A stretch of 64,000 nt of DNA from Carpediemonas membranifera (Eukaryota > Fornicata): NCBI GenBank assembly GCA_019828565.1, contig JAHDYR010000038.1, forward strand, positions 1,116,001-1,180,000, written 5' to 3'. This document shows, in pieces, positions 38,789 to 49,404 of this stretch (position 1 is its first letter; every line of letters starts with the position of its first letter). The notes under the pieces were generated by a model. That model was not told the origin of the DNA, searched no databases, and was given only the letters and a program-made list of their open reading frames with translations. A program made the position numbers and the translations under genes.

Positions 38789-41692
38789 ATGAACGTAGAA
38801 CAACTATCAACTTTCCTGGCACCCTATCTCACTAGTACGAAGCCTAAGGCATGGTATTCATTCCGGGAAGCCTTCATTGCCCATTACGCACGAAACGCCG
38901 CTTCCAAGCCTCTGATCTTCGATTACGTCGCAGCGACGGTTTTGAAGATCATGTTCCTCGAATGCCCGGACCTCGAAGACCTTATTACTCGTGCCCGTGA
39001 GGTCACACAGCAACCCCGCGCTGCGCCTAGGGACCCCCTTCTGTTCCTCGCGCCCCCTGAGTCTGACACTGATGACGACACCGAGTCTGACACTGATAGT
39101 TCGGTCTCCGACGAGTCCGAGCATCTACCCGTTCACACACCCGAGACCCCTAACGACTTCAACAAAAGATTTATCTCAATGGTGAACGACATCTTCGGAC
39201 CCCTCGACCGTCAGGACGCGCTCGACCGATTTGACTCGATTACCTTTGACACCGCCAGCAAGAACGTTTATGAGTCCATGCTCTACTACACGTTAATCTA
39301 CCAGCGGACACTCGAAAACTGCGCCTCTGTACCCCCGAAGCAGTCGAGCCTCGTAGCCAAATTCCTGAAGGGCATCCGCAATGATCGCTTACGTGAACGC
39401 TGTAAGACCTTTGAGGATAAGTCCTCCATCGCCAACACCATGCGCGCCGCTCTCTCCCAAGCCAAGAAGATGCAGCAAGCCGAGAAGGAATCCCACAAGT
39501 CGCGGAAGAAGGACGTAAATGATAGGTCCTACGCGCACGATTTCCTCGCTGCTACGGTTGAAGAGTACTTAGACGCAATGTCAGCCGAAACGCCTGAAGA
39601 CGATCAAGCAGAACACCGCCCAGTCTTCAAAGTCAGACTGCACGGATCCTCCGTGCGCGCCCTCTACGACACAGGTGCCACCGCCAACTTCCTCCATGAG
39701 GCGAAAGCGAAGTCCCTGGGCCTCATCCCCATTCCTGAGTGCCACAGGGTTCGCCTCATGTCAGGCCAACTAATCAACACCTCCCACGTGGCCTACGATA
39801 CTGTCCTGTACCCTTCTGTGACAGGTAGACCCCTCTCTGTACGCACAAAGTTTATCCTCATCTCACTCGACCATTACGATGCGATCATCGGGTTCCCACT
39901 CCTGCGCAGCGCGGGACTGATCAAGATACCCTCGCCTGACCCGACTCCGTCAAACCAGAACGACGACGACGAGATGTTCGAAAACGAGGTCGAGAGAACA
40001 GTCCCAGAATATGTGCAGTTTGCAGAAGCCAGCCAAAGGATTGTTGAAAAGTTCCCAGGCCTATTCGGGGACATTTCCAGCCCGTCCAAGCTCCCAGCAT
40101 TCTCCCTGAAGACCAAGAATGGCCAGGTCATCAACTGCTTCCCATATCGTCACGGCAAGCAGGTGGAAGATGAGGTTAATCGCCAGGTTAAGGAGCTGCT
40201 TGCTCTGGACGTCATCGAGCCTTCGGAATCAGCCTTCAATAACCCCATCGTCATGGCAAAGAAGAGAGGCAACAAGCTTCGCCTCTGCCTCGACTTTAGA
40301 CGGCTGAACCTTATCACCCAGGCCGAGGAGCATCCCCTACCCCTCATCGACGACTTGATTGATCACCTACAAGGCCAACAGTTTTACGCCACGCTGGACC
40401 TATCCAAAGCGTTCCACCAGATCATAATCAACCAGGACTCGCGCAAGTATACCGCTTTTGTGGCTGGTGGGAAGAAATACCAGTATAAGCGGATGCCCTT
40501 TGGGCTTCGTAATGCTCCCATCCACTGCCAGAAAGCCATGGAACACATTCTGGGTCAATCCCTTTATACTCAGTGTCTCGCTTACATAGATGACATTGTC
40601 GTCTTTGGAGCGAACCGTGACGAGTTCCTGAAGAATCTGGAGGACGTGTTAGCTCGCATCCACGCGGCCGGTCTGAAGCTTAATCCTTCCAAGACGGTCA
40701 TTGGAGCGACTTCCATCGACTATTTGGGCTGGCGAGTAGACAAGGACGGTAAGCGGATCTTCCCCGACCGTCTGGAGGCCATCCATGATCTCAAGGAGCC
40801 GACTAGTCTGACGGACGCCCGAGCCTTGCTCGGGTTCGCGAACTACTTTCGAGCACTCATTGAGCGTTACGTCGATATGACTGAACCCATCACCGAGCTC
40901 ACCCGAGCCGCCGAAAAGTTCGTTTGGGGCGACCGACAACATGACGCGTTTGAGCAGATTAAGCGAGAGCTTCTACTGCAGCGCACGCTGGTCCACCCCT
41001 GTCCCGACGAACATCTCCACATTTTTACGGACGCATCAGACTACGGCATTGGTGGCGTGCTGATGAACGCGGAGTTTAAGCCCATCGCGTTCTTCGCCAA
41101 GACGCTCACGCCCCAACAGCGCCGTTGGTCTACGATAGAGAAAGAGTGCTACGCTCTGTACTTCGGTACTACCAAGTTCAGACGCTATCTCGCTGGACGA
41201 GACTTCACAGCTCATCTAGATCACCGTAACTTGGTCTACATGGACCGTTCCTTGAATTCCAAGGTGATTAGGTGGAGCCTCGCGCTGTCTGAGTACTCAT
41301 TCGACATCGTACACGTTCCAGGTTCCGACAACTCTGTTGCGGACACCCTGTCCCGCCTCGTTCACCTGGACGAGACCTCCGTCGAACCTTCCCCTCCACC
41401 CGAGGCGCATCGGGAATCCTTCCAAGAAGCACATGGCGGAGATGCTGGTCACCTTGGCCGTGATGCCACCTGCAAACGCATCATAGCCGCCGACAAGGGC
41501 TGGCCTGGCATGCGCCGGGACGTTACTGCCTGGATAAGACAGTGCCCTGTTTGCCAGTTGACACGCCTCAAGCTTTCACCGTTTCCCCAAGCGACCCATC
41601 CCATGACCGGCAGCCGACCCTTCGAAGTAGTGGAGGCCGACACCATTGGTCCCCTCTCACTGCCCGGGCAACACACCGCTACGCGGTTGTGA
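38789..41692 (+). CDS. Element A gag-pol (gag, protease, RT, RNase H, integrase start)
   Basis: 967 codons in one frame, so gag and pol are fused here, unlike elements B, E1 and I. The N-terminal ~270 residues are gag-like with no zinc knuckle. The protease site is ALYDTGATANFLHE with a canonical DTG. RT shows TLDLSKAFHQIII and LAYIDDIVVFG. RNase H shows IFTDASDYGIGGVL and ends DTLSRL. The integrase H2C2 finger ends CPVCQLTRLK and the core begins VEADTIGPL. The frame ends near 41690 through a single-base shift and coding continues in another frame. Confidence 0.9.
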   Translation: MNVEQLSTFLAPYLTSTKPKAWYSFREAFIAHYARNAASKPLIFDYVAATVLKIMFLECPDLEDLITRAREVTQQPRAAPRDPLLFLAPPESDTDDDTESDTDSSVSDESEHLPVHTPETPNDFNKRFISMVNDIFGPLDRQDALDRFDSITFDTASKNVYESMLYYTLIYQRTLENCASVPPKQSSLVAKFLKGIRNDRLRERCKTFEDKSSIANTMRAALSQAKKMQQAEKESHKSRKKDVNDRSYAHDFLAATVEEYLDAMSAETPEDDQAEHRPVFKVRLHGSSVRALYDTGATANFLHEAKAKSLGLIPIPECHRVRLMSGQLINTSHVAYDTVLYPSVTGRPLSVRTKFILISLDHYDAIIGFPLLRSAGLIKIPSPDPTPSNQNDDDEMFENEVERTVPEYVQFAEASQRIVEKFPGLFGDISSPSKLPAFSLKTKNGQVINCFPYRHGKQVEDEVNRQVKELLALDVIEPSESAFNNPIVMAKKRGNKLRLCLDFRRLNLITQAEEHPLPLIDDLIDHLQGQQFYATLDLSKAFHQIIINQDSRKYTAFVAGGKKYQYKRMPFGLRNAPIHCQKAMEHILGQSLYTQCLAYIDDIVVFGANRDEFLKNLEDVLARIHAAGLKLNPSKTVIGATSIDYLGWRVDKDGKRIFPDRLEAIHDLKEPTSLTDARALLGFANYFRALIERYVDMTEPITELTRAAEKFVWGDRQHDAFEQIKRELLLQRTLVHPCPDEHLHIFTDASDYGIGGVLMNAEFKPIAFFAKTLTPQQRRWSTIEKECYALYFGTTKFRRYLAGRDFTAHLDHRNLVYMDRSLNSKVIRWSLALSEYSFDIVHVPGSDNSVADTLSRLVHLDETSVEPSPPPEAHRESFQEAHGGDAGHLGRDATCKRIIAADKGWPGMRRDVTAWIRQCPVCQLTRLKLSPFPQATHPMTGSRPFEVVEADTIGPLSLPGQHTATRL

Positions 41693-42646
41693 TTATCGAC
41701 ACGTTTACTAGACTCACCCAAGCCTACCCCCACGAAGAGCACGGACGCTGTATCTGCACGTTCGGCTTTATCGACATGGATGAAACACTATGGCTCCCCG
41801 ACATGTTTGATTACCGATGGTGGCTCACAGTACCATAACAGAACCATCAGAGAATTTTGCCAAGACCACGGTATAAGACACGAGATCGGTACGCCTTATC
41901 ATCCTGCGGGACAGGGTGCTGTTGAAAGAGCGAACAAAGAGGTGAAGAGACACCTACGCGCCTGGATTCTCGAACATGACGACGACTGGGAGGACGCCTT
42001 ACCACGAATCACGAATATAATCAACAACGCACCTCTAACCGCCTCCAACCTGTCGCCGTACGAAGTCCTATACGCCAGGGACGTCCACGAACCGACTAGA
42101 CAACCTTCCCTCACCGTCGACCACTTCCGTACCACCCTACGCTGTTTACAGAGCAGACAACGCGCTGTCGGTGGCCAAACTCCAGCGCAGAGCCATCCAG
42201 CGAGTCATCTCCTTGGATCCGCCGCCATGATCCAGCGCAAAACTGCCATAGGCATCGTACCCCGGGGCCCGGTCCGGGTCATCTCCACCAATCCCGACCG
42301 CCCCAACACCTACGTCGTTCAAGACCTCACCACTGACCACCGCCTGACAGTACATGCCTCTGAGCTTTACCAGTTCGAGGGCAGCTACACTGACGCTGAG
42401 CTCAAACACTGGGCAGCCCGCAACGAAGGAGAGTACGTGGTTAGGAAGGTTGCTGACCATCGCCGACAAGCGGGCAACCTTCAGTTCCTCCTCTTGTGGG
42501 AGGGCTACGATGACGACGAAGGCACATGGACCGATTACAGCCGCGAAATCGATGGATTAGCTGCCCTGGACGCATACATTAATGAGCATCCGAGATTGAA
42601 GCTTCCATCGCTCAGGAAGGGACGCCACGCCGGTAAATCCCCCTGA
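41693..42646 (+). pseudogene. Element A integrase core and chromodomain (frameshifted)
   Basis: The frame with HRYAVVIIDTFTRLTQAYP (to about 41770) and then that with LITDGGSQYHNRTIREF, YHPAGQGAVERANKEV (integrase core Asp and Glu) continue the integrase. The C-terminus is a chromodomain with YVVRKVADHRRQAGN, LLLWEGYDDDEGTW and LAALDAYINEHP. Two frameshifts in 100 bp of integrase would stop a single polyprotein; identical LTRs argue that they are recent or are sequence errors. Confidence 0.85.
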
Positions 42647-43075
42647 GACGTGTGCTGTTGATGTTGTTTGATGAAGAAAGAAGAGAAGAAGAGGAAAAGT
42701 GATTGCAATCACGAGGATAATGATAATGAACGCAAATGATCACCTAAGAGAGAGAGAGAGAGCGTGAACTCGCCGAAACGAACTAATGAGAAGCGATGAA
42801 ACTGAAGAAGCGAGACAGAAGCGCGAAAGAGACAGAAATGGAGAAGAATGAAGTATAGAGCGTGAAGAAGATCATAGTTACGTACCAATCCGTCGTCACT
42901 GGCAACTTAGACGCAATGACTCATTTTGTGCCAAATCTGACAAAAAGGACCAAATTTCCGAAGATCGCAAAAGGAATTTAGATTAGGTCTGGGGACGACA
43001 AGATCTTTTATATTTGATCGATATCTTTCAATTTGATGACAATCCACAATGTTATGGTGGAAGTCATGGGGGCAG
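42647..43075 (+). other. Element A 3' non-coding region
   Basis: About 430 bp, purine-rich on the + strand (GAAGAAAGAAG, then AGAGAGAGAGAGAG near 42750). It holds a 14-bp palindrome GTGATTGCAATCAC at 42699-42712. No open frame. Confidence 0.6.
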
Positions 43076-43179
43076 TGTAGTGGTCACCTGACCCGTACAT
43101 ATTTAGGCCATATTTACCACTAGGGTTCGACCCTATTTAAACACTTCGCATTGATTGTTGTTGTTCTGTGCCCACCACA
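43076..43179 (+). repeat. Element A 3' LTR (104 bp)
   Basis: Identical to 38668-38771, preceded by TGGGGGCAG at 43067-43075. Confidence 0.93.
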
Positions 43180-43217
43180 GGGCGTACATGAACTACACGG
43201 TCGCACTTGAGGCATAG
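43180..43217 (-). pseudogene. Element D 38-bp sliver between elements A and B
   Basis: This short piece joins the D fragments at 38662 and 52733: when A and B are discounted, the protease-to-RT linker frame reads on through it (LKCDRVVHV). It shows A and B entered D 38 bp apart. Confidence 0.8.
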
Positions 43218-43270
43218 TGACGCATCACCTGATTAAAACGAATTCTCGAATACCCGTCGTTTACGCCACA
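43218..43270 (+). repeat. Element B 5' LTR (53 bp)
   Basis: TGACGCATC...ACGCCACA, identical to 52680-52732. It is the shortest LTR in the window and holds AAACGA/TCGTTT as a possible hairpin. Confidence 0.9.
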
Positions 43271-43283
43271 GTGATTAATCACT
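43270..43283 (+). promoter_or_regulatory. Palindromic primer-site candidate of element B
   Basis: AGTGATTAATCACT, a perfect 14-bp palindrome starting at the last LTR base; the gag ATG at 43288 follows after 4 nt. Confidence 0.8.
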
Positions 43284-43287
43284 CCCT

Positions 43288-44874
43288 ATGGCTACGAAAT
43301 TCGACGTAAGTTCCCTTCCACTGCTCAACTCCGCCGCGAAGGAATACAAGCGGGAACTTCCTCATGCAAGATTTCCTACATCGTTCCTCAGATGCCTAAG
43401 CATCAGCTCGCAGGAGTTCTTACGGGCCAATTGGAGACCCACCTCTGATTATAAGACCTTCGAGGACCTAGAAGACGATGTATGTCCCGATGCGGTAATC
43501 CGCAGCGCCATTAGGCGCGAGATGAAGCTCTCACTTCCCATCACGCCCCCAAGCACCTCCACGCCACCCCCCAAGCAGGCAGTAGCCCGTCTAACCGCCG
43601 CTCTCGAAGAAGACCTGTTTATGCTCGCTGAAGCGGCGGCCGCGGCCTTTCCTGAAGGCCCGATGGCCGCGGCTGCACAGCGCCGCGCAGAAGCCGTATT
43701 CACGGCTGCAGTAGCCGAGATTGACCACAACGCCCCGGTTTATGTGCCCCTCATCAACAAGTTCAACCCAGATGTCCCCCTCCGCGACGACGAGTACGTC
43801 GCCGAGGTCAACGCAGCCCTGGCCCCACCCAAGCCGGCCGATGACGAGGCTGCCGCCACCAACAACTCCGACACGTCCAGTGACGAGTCCGACTGGGACG
43901 ACGTCACCGACATTCGCGCCTACCTCCATGACGAGGCCGACGACATCGTAGCCGCCTGCTCCGTCACACTCATGCCGTCCCTGGACGTCGGCGCGCGCAT
44001 CAAGTCCATCAACCTTCCCGGTGCACTCTATGGCAAAGCATCCAAACATCGCTCAACTATTGCCGCTTTGCGCGAGTTCATCGATCTCGTGAACACTGAT
44101 GCTTCTGCTCCTGCACTGCAAGCCAGAAGGTTCTCGCCGCAAGAGTCAGAGAGCTTGCACTTAAGGGATTCTCCGCCGAAGCAAAGGACTATTTCGACTC
44201 CTACATCATAGATGATGCAGAGGACATCGATGACGTCCTTGATAACCTTAGGGACCTCAAAGAGGACCACGACGGTTACATCGTCGTTCCTTGGAGAGCA
44301 TTCCGCACCGGCCAGCCCCCGCAACCCCACGGTGAGCAAGCGACAGGCGGATCCCGCACACGCAAACCCATAGCCCGCAAGATCAGCGGCCCAGACCCGT
44401 ATGTCCAGCTGAAAGACAAGGCGAACTACTACATCAACCCCACCTTCCGCCACTTCTGCGACTACCACGGATACAACTCGTCCCACGTCACTCAGGCGTG
44501 CCCTCATCTGAAGACACAGCGCAGTGCCGCCCCCCAACCATCGCGTCCTATTCAACCAGCTGTTGTGGGTGCCAAGCCCAAGAAGGCCCCTGGCCACCAC
44601 AACAACCCTGACCGACCTGCAACAATGACCACCCAAGCGCCCAAACGCAACGCGAGAGCCCCTAACCCAGCGGCAGGCTGGACGCGAAACAAGGAGACGA
44701 ACCGGCTCGAGCGCCTCAGTCAATCCATCAACGAGGTCGACATAGACGCCGAGTCCGACACCGATGAGTCAATCGACGAAGTCGACACGTCAGCGCAGCG
44801 CGAAAACATCGGTAAGCCGATCTACCACGACATCCTCGTCAACGGCACGAGACTGCGGGCGAAGCTCGACCCGG
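43288..44874 (+). pseudogene. Element B gag and protease start (frameshifted, cut by E1)
   Basis: Gag from ATG 43288 resembles element I gag (FLRANWRPTSDYKTFEDLED). Its frame runs to 44211, but conserved coding moves to the -1 frame near 44120 (VLAARVRELALKGFSAEAKD), then IVVPWRAFRTG and the CHHC finger HFCDYHGYNSSHVTQAC. The last residues, GTRLRAKLDP, are the start of the protease, and E1 entered at this point. Because element I also changes frame at the matching place, a programmed shift is possible, though the direction appears to differ. Confidence 0.8.
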
Positions 44875-44935
44875 TGTCATAAGGCATCCACGTCCGCAGT
44901 TTATGTAAATGTTCCAATCTCTTCGCCCCGGCACA
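44875..44935 (+). repeat. Element E1 5' LTR (61 bp)
   Basis: TGTCATAAGG...CCCCGGCACA, identical to 49397-49457 and to the complement of 63237-63297. Confidence 0.93.
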
Positions 44936-44944
44936 GTGATCACT
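44935..44944 (+). promoter_or_regulatory. Palindromic primer-site candidate of element E1
   Basis: AGTGATCACT, a perfect 10-bp palindrome, the shortest of the set; gag ATG 44952 follows after 7 nt. Confidence 0.75.
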
Positions 44945-44951
44945 TTCCGAA

Positions 44952-46083
44952 ATGAATAATTGGATTCCGCCATCACTATCGGACTTCTCTAGAGAGTCCG
45001 TTCGCGCGTTCAAACGCGCCCTCACGTTCGCGCAGAAGCATGCTCCTACCACAACCGTCATAACGGCTTACGAGTGCCTCACCGAGGATCAAGTCAGTCA
45101 TGTCCGATTTGTCCGCAACGTCGACGTCGAAGCACTCAACGACGCAGAACTTCTCGCCGAAATCACCGCTCTTTCTTTCCCGAGAACCCTTGAGAAAACC
45201 ATCCAAGAAATCCGGGCCCTCACGCAGGACCGAACCAAGTCCACGATCGAGGCCGTATCTCGTCTCATGGCTGAGACCGAGGGAGCTGCGCTCCCACGCC
45301 CATGCCCTTCTCAACGCCGAGCTCGGCGCCAAGCCAGAGCCCGAGCCCGCCGAGGTGGATGAAGACGAGGCCGCCCTCAGCAAGGTCATCACCCAGAAGC
45401 CAGACAGCACGCCGAGTGAGCAGGACACCCCGAGAAAAGCCAGCCCCACCCGCGGACTCGATAAGATCATCGCCAAAGCTTTTATCGCCGCCCTTCGCCC
45501 GGTCTCACTTGCCAACCGTATTCAGCAAAAGTGGGACCTCTCTGGCGCCCGGGACATCGATAGCTTATTTGTGCACACGCGCGAGCTCATACTGCACGCC
45601 ATTGACGCCCGTGAAGTCCTCGGAAGCGTGATTCAAGACATATCCATCACATCCTCCAGCACGAGCTCCATCACGAGCTCCAGCACTGGCCCGAAACATA
45701 GCCAGAACGCCAACACCAGATCCCGCCGCGAGCGCCGGCGCCCTCCTCCATACGCGTGCTCCTGTGGAGGCATGCACTGGAAGGCTGATTGCCCGCACCG
45801 CGGCATCACGCCCGGACAGCCCCAGGCTACCAAAGGCCACCCCGCCGCGGCCCGCGACGCCAGACCGGCACCTCAGCCGCAACGCCAGCCCCAAGCGGCC
45901 AACAAACCGGCTCAGCCACAGCCGGCACCAGCTGCTCAGAAGCAGCAGCAACAGTCATCCCAGCAGCCACAGCCTCGCCCCCGACGAGAGACGCGCTGGG
46001 AACATGGTGCTCCGGGACAGATCCAAGCTGATCAACTCTCGTCCAGGAGTCCACGAAGTCGAAGTCGCACACAATGCTTGTGA
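44952..46083 (+). pseudogene. Element E1 gag (one frameshift)
   Basis: The N-terminal frame (44952-45362) starts MNNWIPPSLSDFSRESVRAF. Near 45290 coding moves to the 45100-46083 frame with LNAELGAKPEPEPAEVDEDE and, at the C-terminus, a zinc-knuckle-like ACSCGGMHWKADCPH and a Gln/Pro-rich tail. Its start resembles gag of element C (LDRESVRSFKRQVQRL), which suggests related gags. The end overlaps pol in another frame, so pol is probably reached by frameshifting. Confidence 0.8.
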
Positions 46084-48733
46084 TGATGCCTTTATCGAAG
46101 AAGTTGCCGCTTCAACTGCATTCTCAGTTAAGGGAGCTGTGAATGACCAAGAACAGGTGATATTGATCGATAGCGGCTCCGCAATCACGATCATCTCCAC
46201 AACCTCCGTTAAGACGCTCCAACTCGTCACACATGAGCTTGAAAAGCCATTTACTGTTCAGTCCGTTACCAATGAGCCCATCCTCATCACTCACTACGTC
46301 CAAGCGCGGATCACGTTGCCCAGCACATCTGGAAACGTCATCGTCGATCTCATCCTCTACATCATGACACGCGCCACTGAACGTGTGCTCATTGGATGCG
46401 ACGTGCTTCGCGCGCTCGGTTATCTCTCCGAGAGTGGCCTCCACATCCCACTTCTTCCGGATTCACGCCCGGAGGACGCCACCGATGGCCTCCCACTCCA
46501 CAAGTACCTCGACGCCCCCGTCGAGGCCGTCTCCTCAAGCGAGTTTCACACCGACGCGTGTGAGATACACGAGCTCTCCACCAAGGCCCAGACCGACGAG
46601 CTACATTCGATCCTCCGTCGGTTCGATCACCTATTCGACCCCGTCATAAGCAAACAGCCGTGCTCGTTTGCCCCTATGCGCATCCCGCTTTACGACAACG
46701 CCCCTCCGATCCGTCTTCGCCCGCGCAACCTACACCCGAAGAAGCTGGAGTGGCTGTTGCCATACGTCGAGCGCCTGCGCCAGGACGAGATCACACAGCC
46801 CTCTGAGGGGCCTTACGCAAGCCCCATCGTCCTGGTCGCAAAGGGCGACGCCTACCGTCTCTGTATCGACTACGGCCGCCTCAACTCTTGGACAGTACCC
46901 GACCGGCACCCGATCCCCAACATGCGAGAACTCCTCAACCTCGCGTCGGGCTGCACACGCTTTGCGACGCTAGACCTGACGTCGGGCTACTGGCAGGTGG
47001 CCATGCACCCAGACGACGTGCCTAAGACGGCCTTCACCGCCCCGGGCGTCTACGAGGAATTCCTCAGGATGCCGTTCGGCCTTTGCAACGCGCCTTCTCA
47101 CTTCCAGCGGGAGATCGAAGGCATGCTCGCCCCACTGTTGTACAAGGGCGCCAACCCCTACATCGACGACATATTCATCTACGCCCGTGACGATGACTCC
47201 TTCCTACGCATTCTCCGCGACCTGCTCACACGCGCGGACGCTGCAGGCGTTCAGTTCAGCGCCAAGAAGGGAGTCTTCGGCACCACCAGCGCCAAGATTG
47301 TCGGCTTTACGGTCGACCAGGCCGGAGTACACGTCGACCCAGCCAGGACCCAAGCCCTACGCAATCTACCTGCACCCACCAACGTCCACGAGCTTCGCGT
47401 AGTCCTCGGACAGTTCCAGTACCTCGCATCATTCGTTCCCCATACACGACACGAGTACATGAGACCTCTCAACGATCTTCTGCAAAAGGACCGTCTGTGG
47501 GAATGGACAGCGGAGCACGACGCCGCTTTCGACGGCCTGAAGACCCTGTTCACTGACGATCTCTTTATCGCACATCCGGACGCCGACGCCGACTGGACGC
47601 TCGAGACAGACGCTAGCAACATCGGAGCAGGCGGCGTACTATGGCAGACAAAGGACGACAAGACACAGGTCCTCGCCTACTTCTCTCACACATTCACGTC
47701 AACCCAGTCGCGCTGGGCCACGTGTGAGCAGGAGCTATTTGCCATTGTCTTTTGCCTTACACACCCGACCCTGTCACCCCTCCTACGCCTGAAGAGGTTC
47801 CTCCTACGGACCGACCACCGTAATCTTATTTACATGATCGCCAAGTCATCCGAGAACGACAAGATCAACCGGTGGAGACTGACATTAGCAGACTACAAGT
47901 TCGATGTCGAGCACGTTCCCGGCCTACAGAACGCAGTCGCAGACGCGCTGAGCCGCTGCGGTCACTCGACCTCGCCCACTGTCGCAGCCATCACGACTGA
48001 CTCCCGCTACCATGACACACTCATCAAACACCAGACAGACGACTCTACCGTCTCCAAGCTGACCGTAGACAGCGACGGTCTTCGCCGCAAGGACGGCCTC
48101 GTCGTCATCCCTACTTCAACCGTGTGCAGACCCCTCCGAAAGGAGCTGATACAGATCGCCCACAGAGGACACCACGGCGCCAAGGCTACCATCGAACGCC
48201 TGAGAGCAGACGGCTATACCTGGACAGGCTGCACAGCAGATGTCGAGGAGTTCATCGCCTCATGTGACGAGTGCCAGAAAGCTCGCCTACGCAACTTCGC
48301 CGAGGCAGAGCTCCGCACAACAGCAGTGTACAAACCGTTCCACACTGTCGCAGTGGATACTATTGGTCCAATCCCGGCAGACGCAGTCGGCTCCAGATAC
48401 ATCACAGTTATGGTCGATATGTTTACTCGCTACACTGAGTTGGCCGCGACGGACGAGAACACAGCTGATGCAGCGTCAGAGGCCCTCTGGCGCCAGGTGA
48501 TTACCCGTCATGGGACTCCCCTGTTCATCAAGTCCGACAACGGGCCTGAGTTCACCGGCAACGTCGTCAAGGCCCTGCTCGAAAGCGCGGACATCACCCA
48601 GCAATTCACCCTCCCCTACCACCCTCAGTCGAATGGGCTGGTAGAGCGTCGTAACGCGGAGGTCATGAAGCATCTTCGCTGTTTGATCCTCCATTCGACA
48701 AGTTCTCCCGTTGGAGCGACCTCCTTCCGGTAG
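45764..48733 (+). CDS. Element E1 pol: protease, RT, RNase H, integrase
   Basis: 989 open codons. The protease site is ILIDSGSAITIIS. RT shows TLDLTSGYWQVAM and NPYIDDIFIYA. RNase H shows LETDASNIGAGGVL and ends DALSRC. The integrase H2C2 finger contains HRGHHGAKATIERL and CDECQKARL; the core has VAVDTIGPI, KSDNGPEFTG and YHPQSNGLVERRNAEV. The frame ends at 48733 after a shift near 48700; the parallel E2 copy leaves the window at this point, so I cannot tell whether both share it. ATG 45764 overlaps gag and need not be the start. Confidence 0.92.
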   Translation: MEACTGRLIARTAASRPDSPRLPKATPPRPATPDRHLSRNASPKRPTNRLSHSRHQLLRSSSNSHPSSHSLAPDERRAGNMVLRDRSKLINSRPGVHEVEVAHNACDDAFIEEVAASTAFSVKGAVNDQEQVILIDSGSAITIISTTSVKTLQLVTHELEKPFTVQSVTNEPILITHYVQARITLPSTSGNVIVDLILYIMTRATERVLIGCDVLRALGYLSESGLHIPLLPDSRPEDATDGLPLHKYLDAPVEAVSSSEFHTDACEIHELSTKAQTDELHSILRRFDHLFDPVISKQPCSFAPMRIPLYDNAPPIRLRPRNLHPKKLEWLLPYVERLRQDEITQPSEGPYASPIVLVAKGDAYRLCIDYGRLNSWTVPDRHPIPNMRELLNLASGCTRFATLDLTSGYWQVAMHPDDVPKTAFTAPGVYEEFLRMPFGLCNAPSHFQREIEGMLAPLLYKGANPYIDDIFIYARDDDSFLRILRDLLTRADAAGVQFSAKKGVFGTTSAKIVGFTVDQAGVHVDPARTQALRNLPAPTNVHELRVVLGQFQYLASFVPHTRHEYMRPLNDLLQKDRLWEWTAEHDAAFDGLKTLFTDDLFIAHPDADADWTLETDASNIGAGGVLWQTKDDKTQVLAYFSHTFTSTQSRWATCEQELFAIVFCLTHPTLSPLLRLKRFLLRTDHRNLIYMIAKSSENDKINRWRLTLADYKFDVEHVPGLQNAVADALSRCGHSTSPTVAAITTDSRYHDTLIKHQTDDSTVSKLTVDSDGLRRKDGLVVIPTSTVCRPLRKELIQIAHRGHHGAKATIERLRADGYTWTGCTADVEEFIASCDECQKARLRNFAEAELRTTAVYKPFHTVAVDTIGPIPADAVGSRYITVMVDMFTRYTELAATDENTADAASEALWRQVITRHGTPLFIKSDNGPEFTGNVVKALLESADITQQFTLPYHPQSNGLVERRNAEVMKHLRCLILHSTSSPVGATSFR

Positions 48734-49404
48734 TTCAGCTGCTGCTGAACACAACCACCTGCAGCGCCACTGGGGTCACACCCCACGCCATGCTGTATGG
48801 AGACCAACTCGACCCCAGCTCCACAGTCGCTAGAATCCTCCGACCGAGCGACAATGACTCGCCCCTTGCCTCAGCCTCAGCCTACATCACTTTACTTCGA
48901 GCCCACCTCTCCAAGTTGACCTCTAGGGCGGCCGAGAAGCAGCGCGAGACTGTAGACAAGCGCCTCGCCAAGGCCAACGCCGACCGCCAGCCGACTAGCT
49001 TCAAGGAAGGCGACCTCGTCCTGCTCAACCGGACGAAGACCCCAAAGCTGCATGGCTTCGCCGGCCCGTTCAAGATTCTCGCCATCAAGGACAACAACAC
49101 CCTTCAGCTGGTCGACCTTTTCGAGAGCGCCCCCTTCATGGCTCACGTAGACCAGGTCCTTCCTTTCAACACCAAGTCGGGGCTCAGCCGCCTGAAGAAC
49201 CTCGCCGCCTCCGACGAGCAGACGTACGTCGTGCAAGGCATCGAGAAGCACCGTCGCCGCAACGGCACACTGCAGCTCCTCGTCTGCTGGGAGGGCGACT
49301 ACGATCCCACATGGGAACCCGCTGACGGGCTCCGCCACGTCACTGCGGCACGTGACTACCTCAAGTCCCACAAGCTCAAGCTTAAGGGGGGTAGGATGTC
49401 ATAA
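48734..49404 (+). pseudogene. Element E1 integrase C-terminus and chromodomain
   Basis: Coding continues in the frame open from before 48790: LLNTTTCSATGVTPHAMLYG, then FKEGDLVLLNRTKTPKLHG, then a chromodomain with TYVVQGIEKHRRRNG and LLVCWEGDYDPTWEP. The 204-codon part is identical in protein to E2 (63290-63904). The stop falls in the 3' LTR. Confidence 0.88.

Larger units (their letters stand above)
38668..43179 (+). mobile_element. Element A: gypsy chromodomain retrotransposon
   Basis: 4.5 kb with identical 104-bp LTRs, an exact 5-bp target duplication GGGCG (38663-38667 and 43180-43184), a 12-bp palindrome at the 5' LTR junction and a G-rich tract (TGGGGGCAG) before the 3' LTR. Gag and pol are one frame with two frameshifts in integrase. 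It is inserted in element D. Confidence 0.92.
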
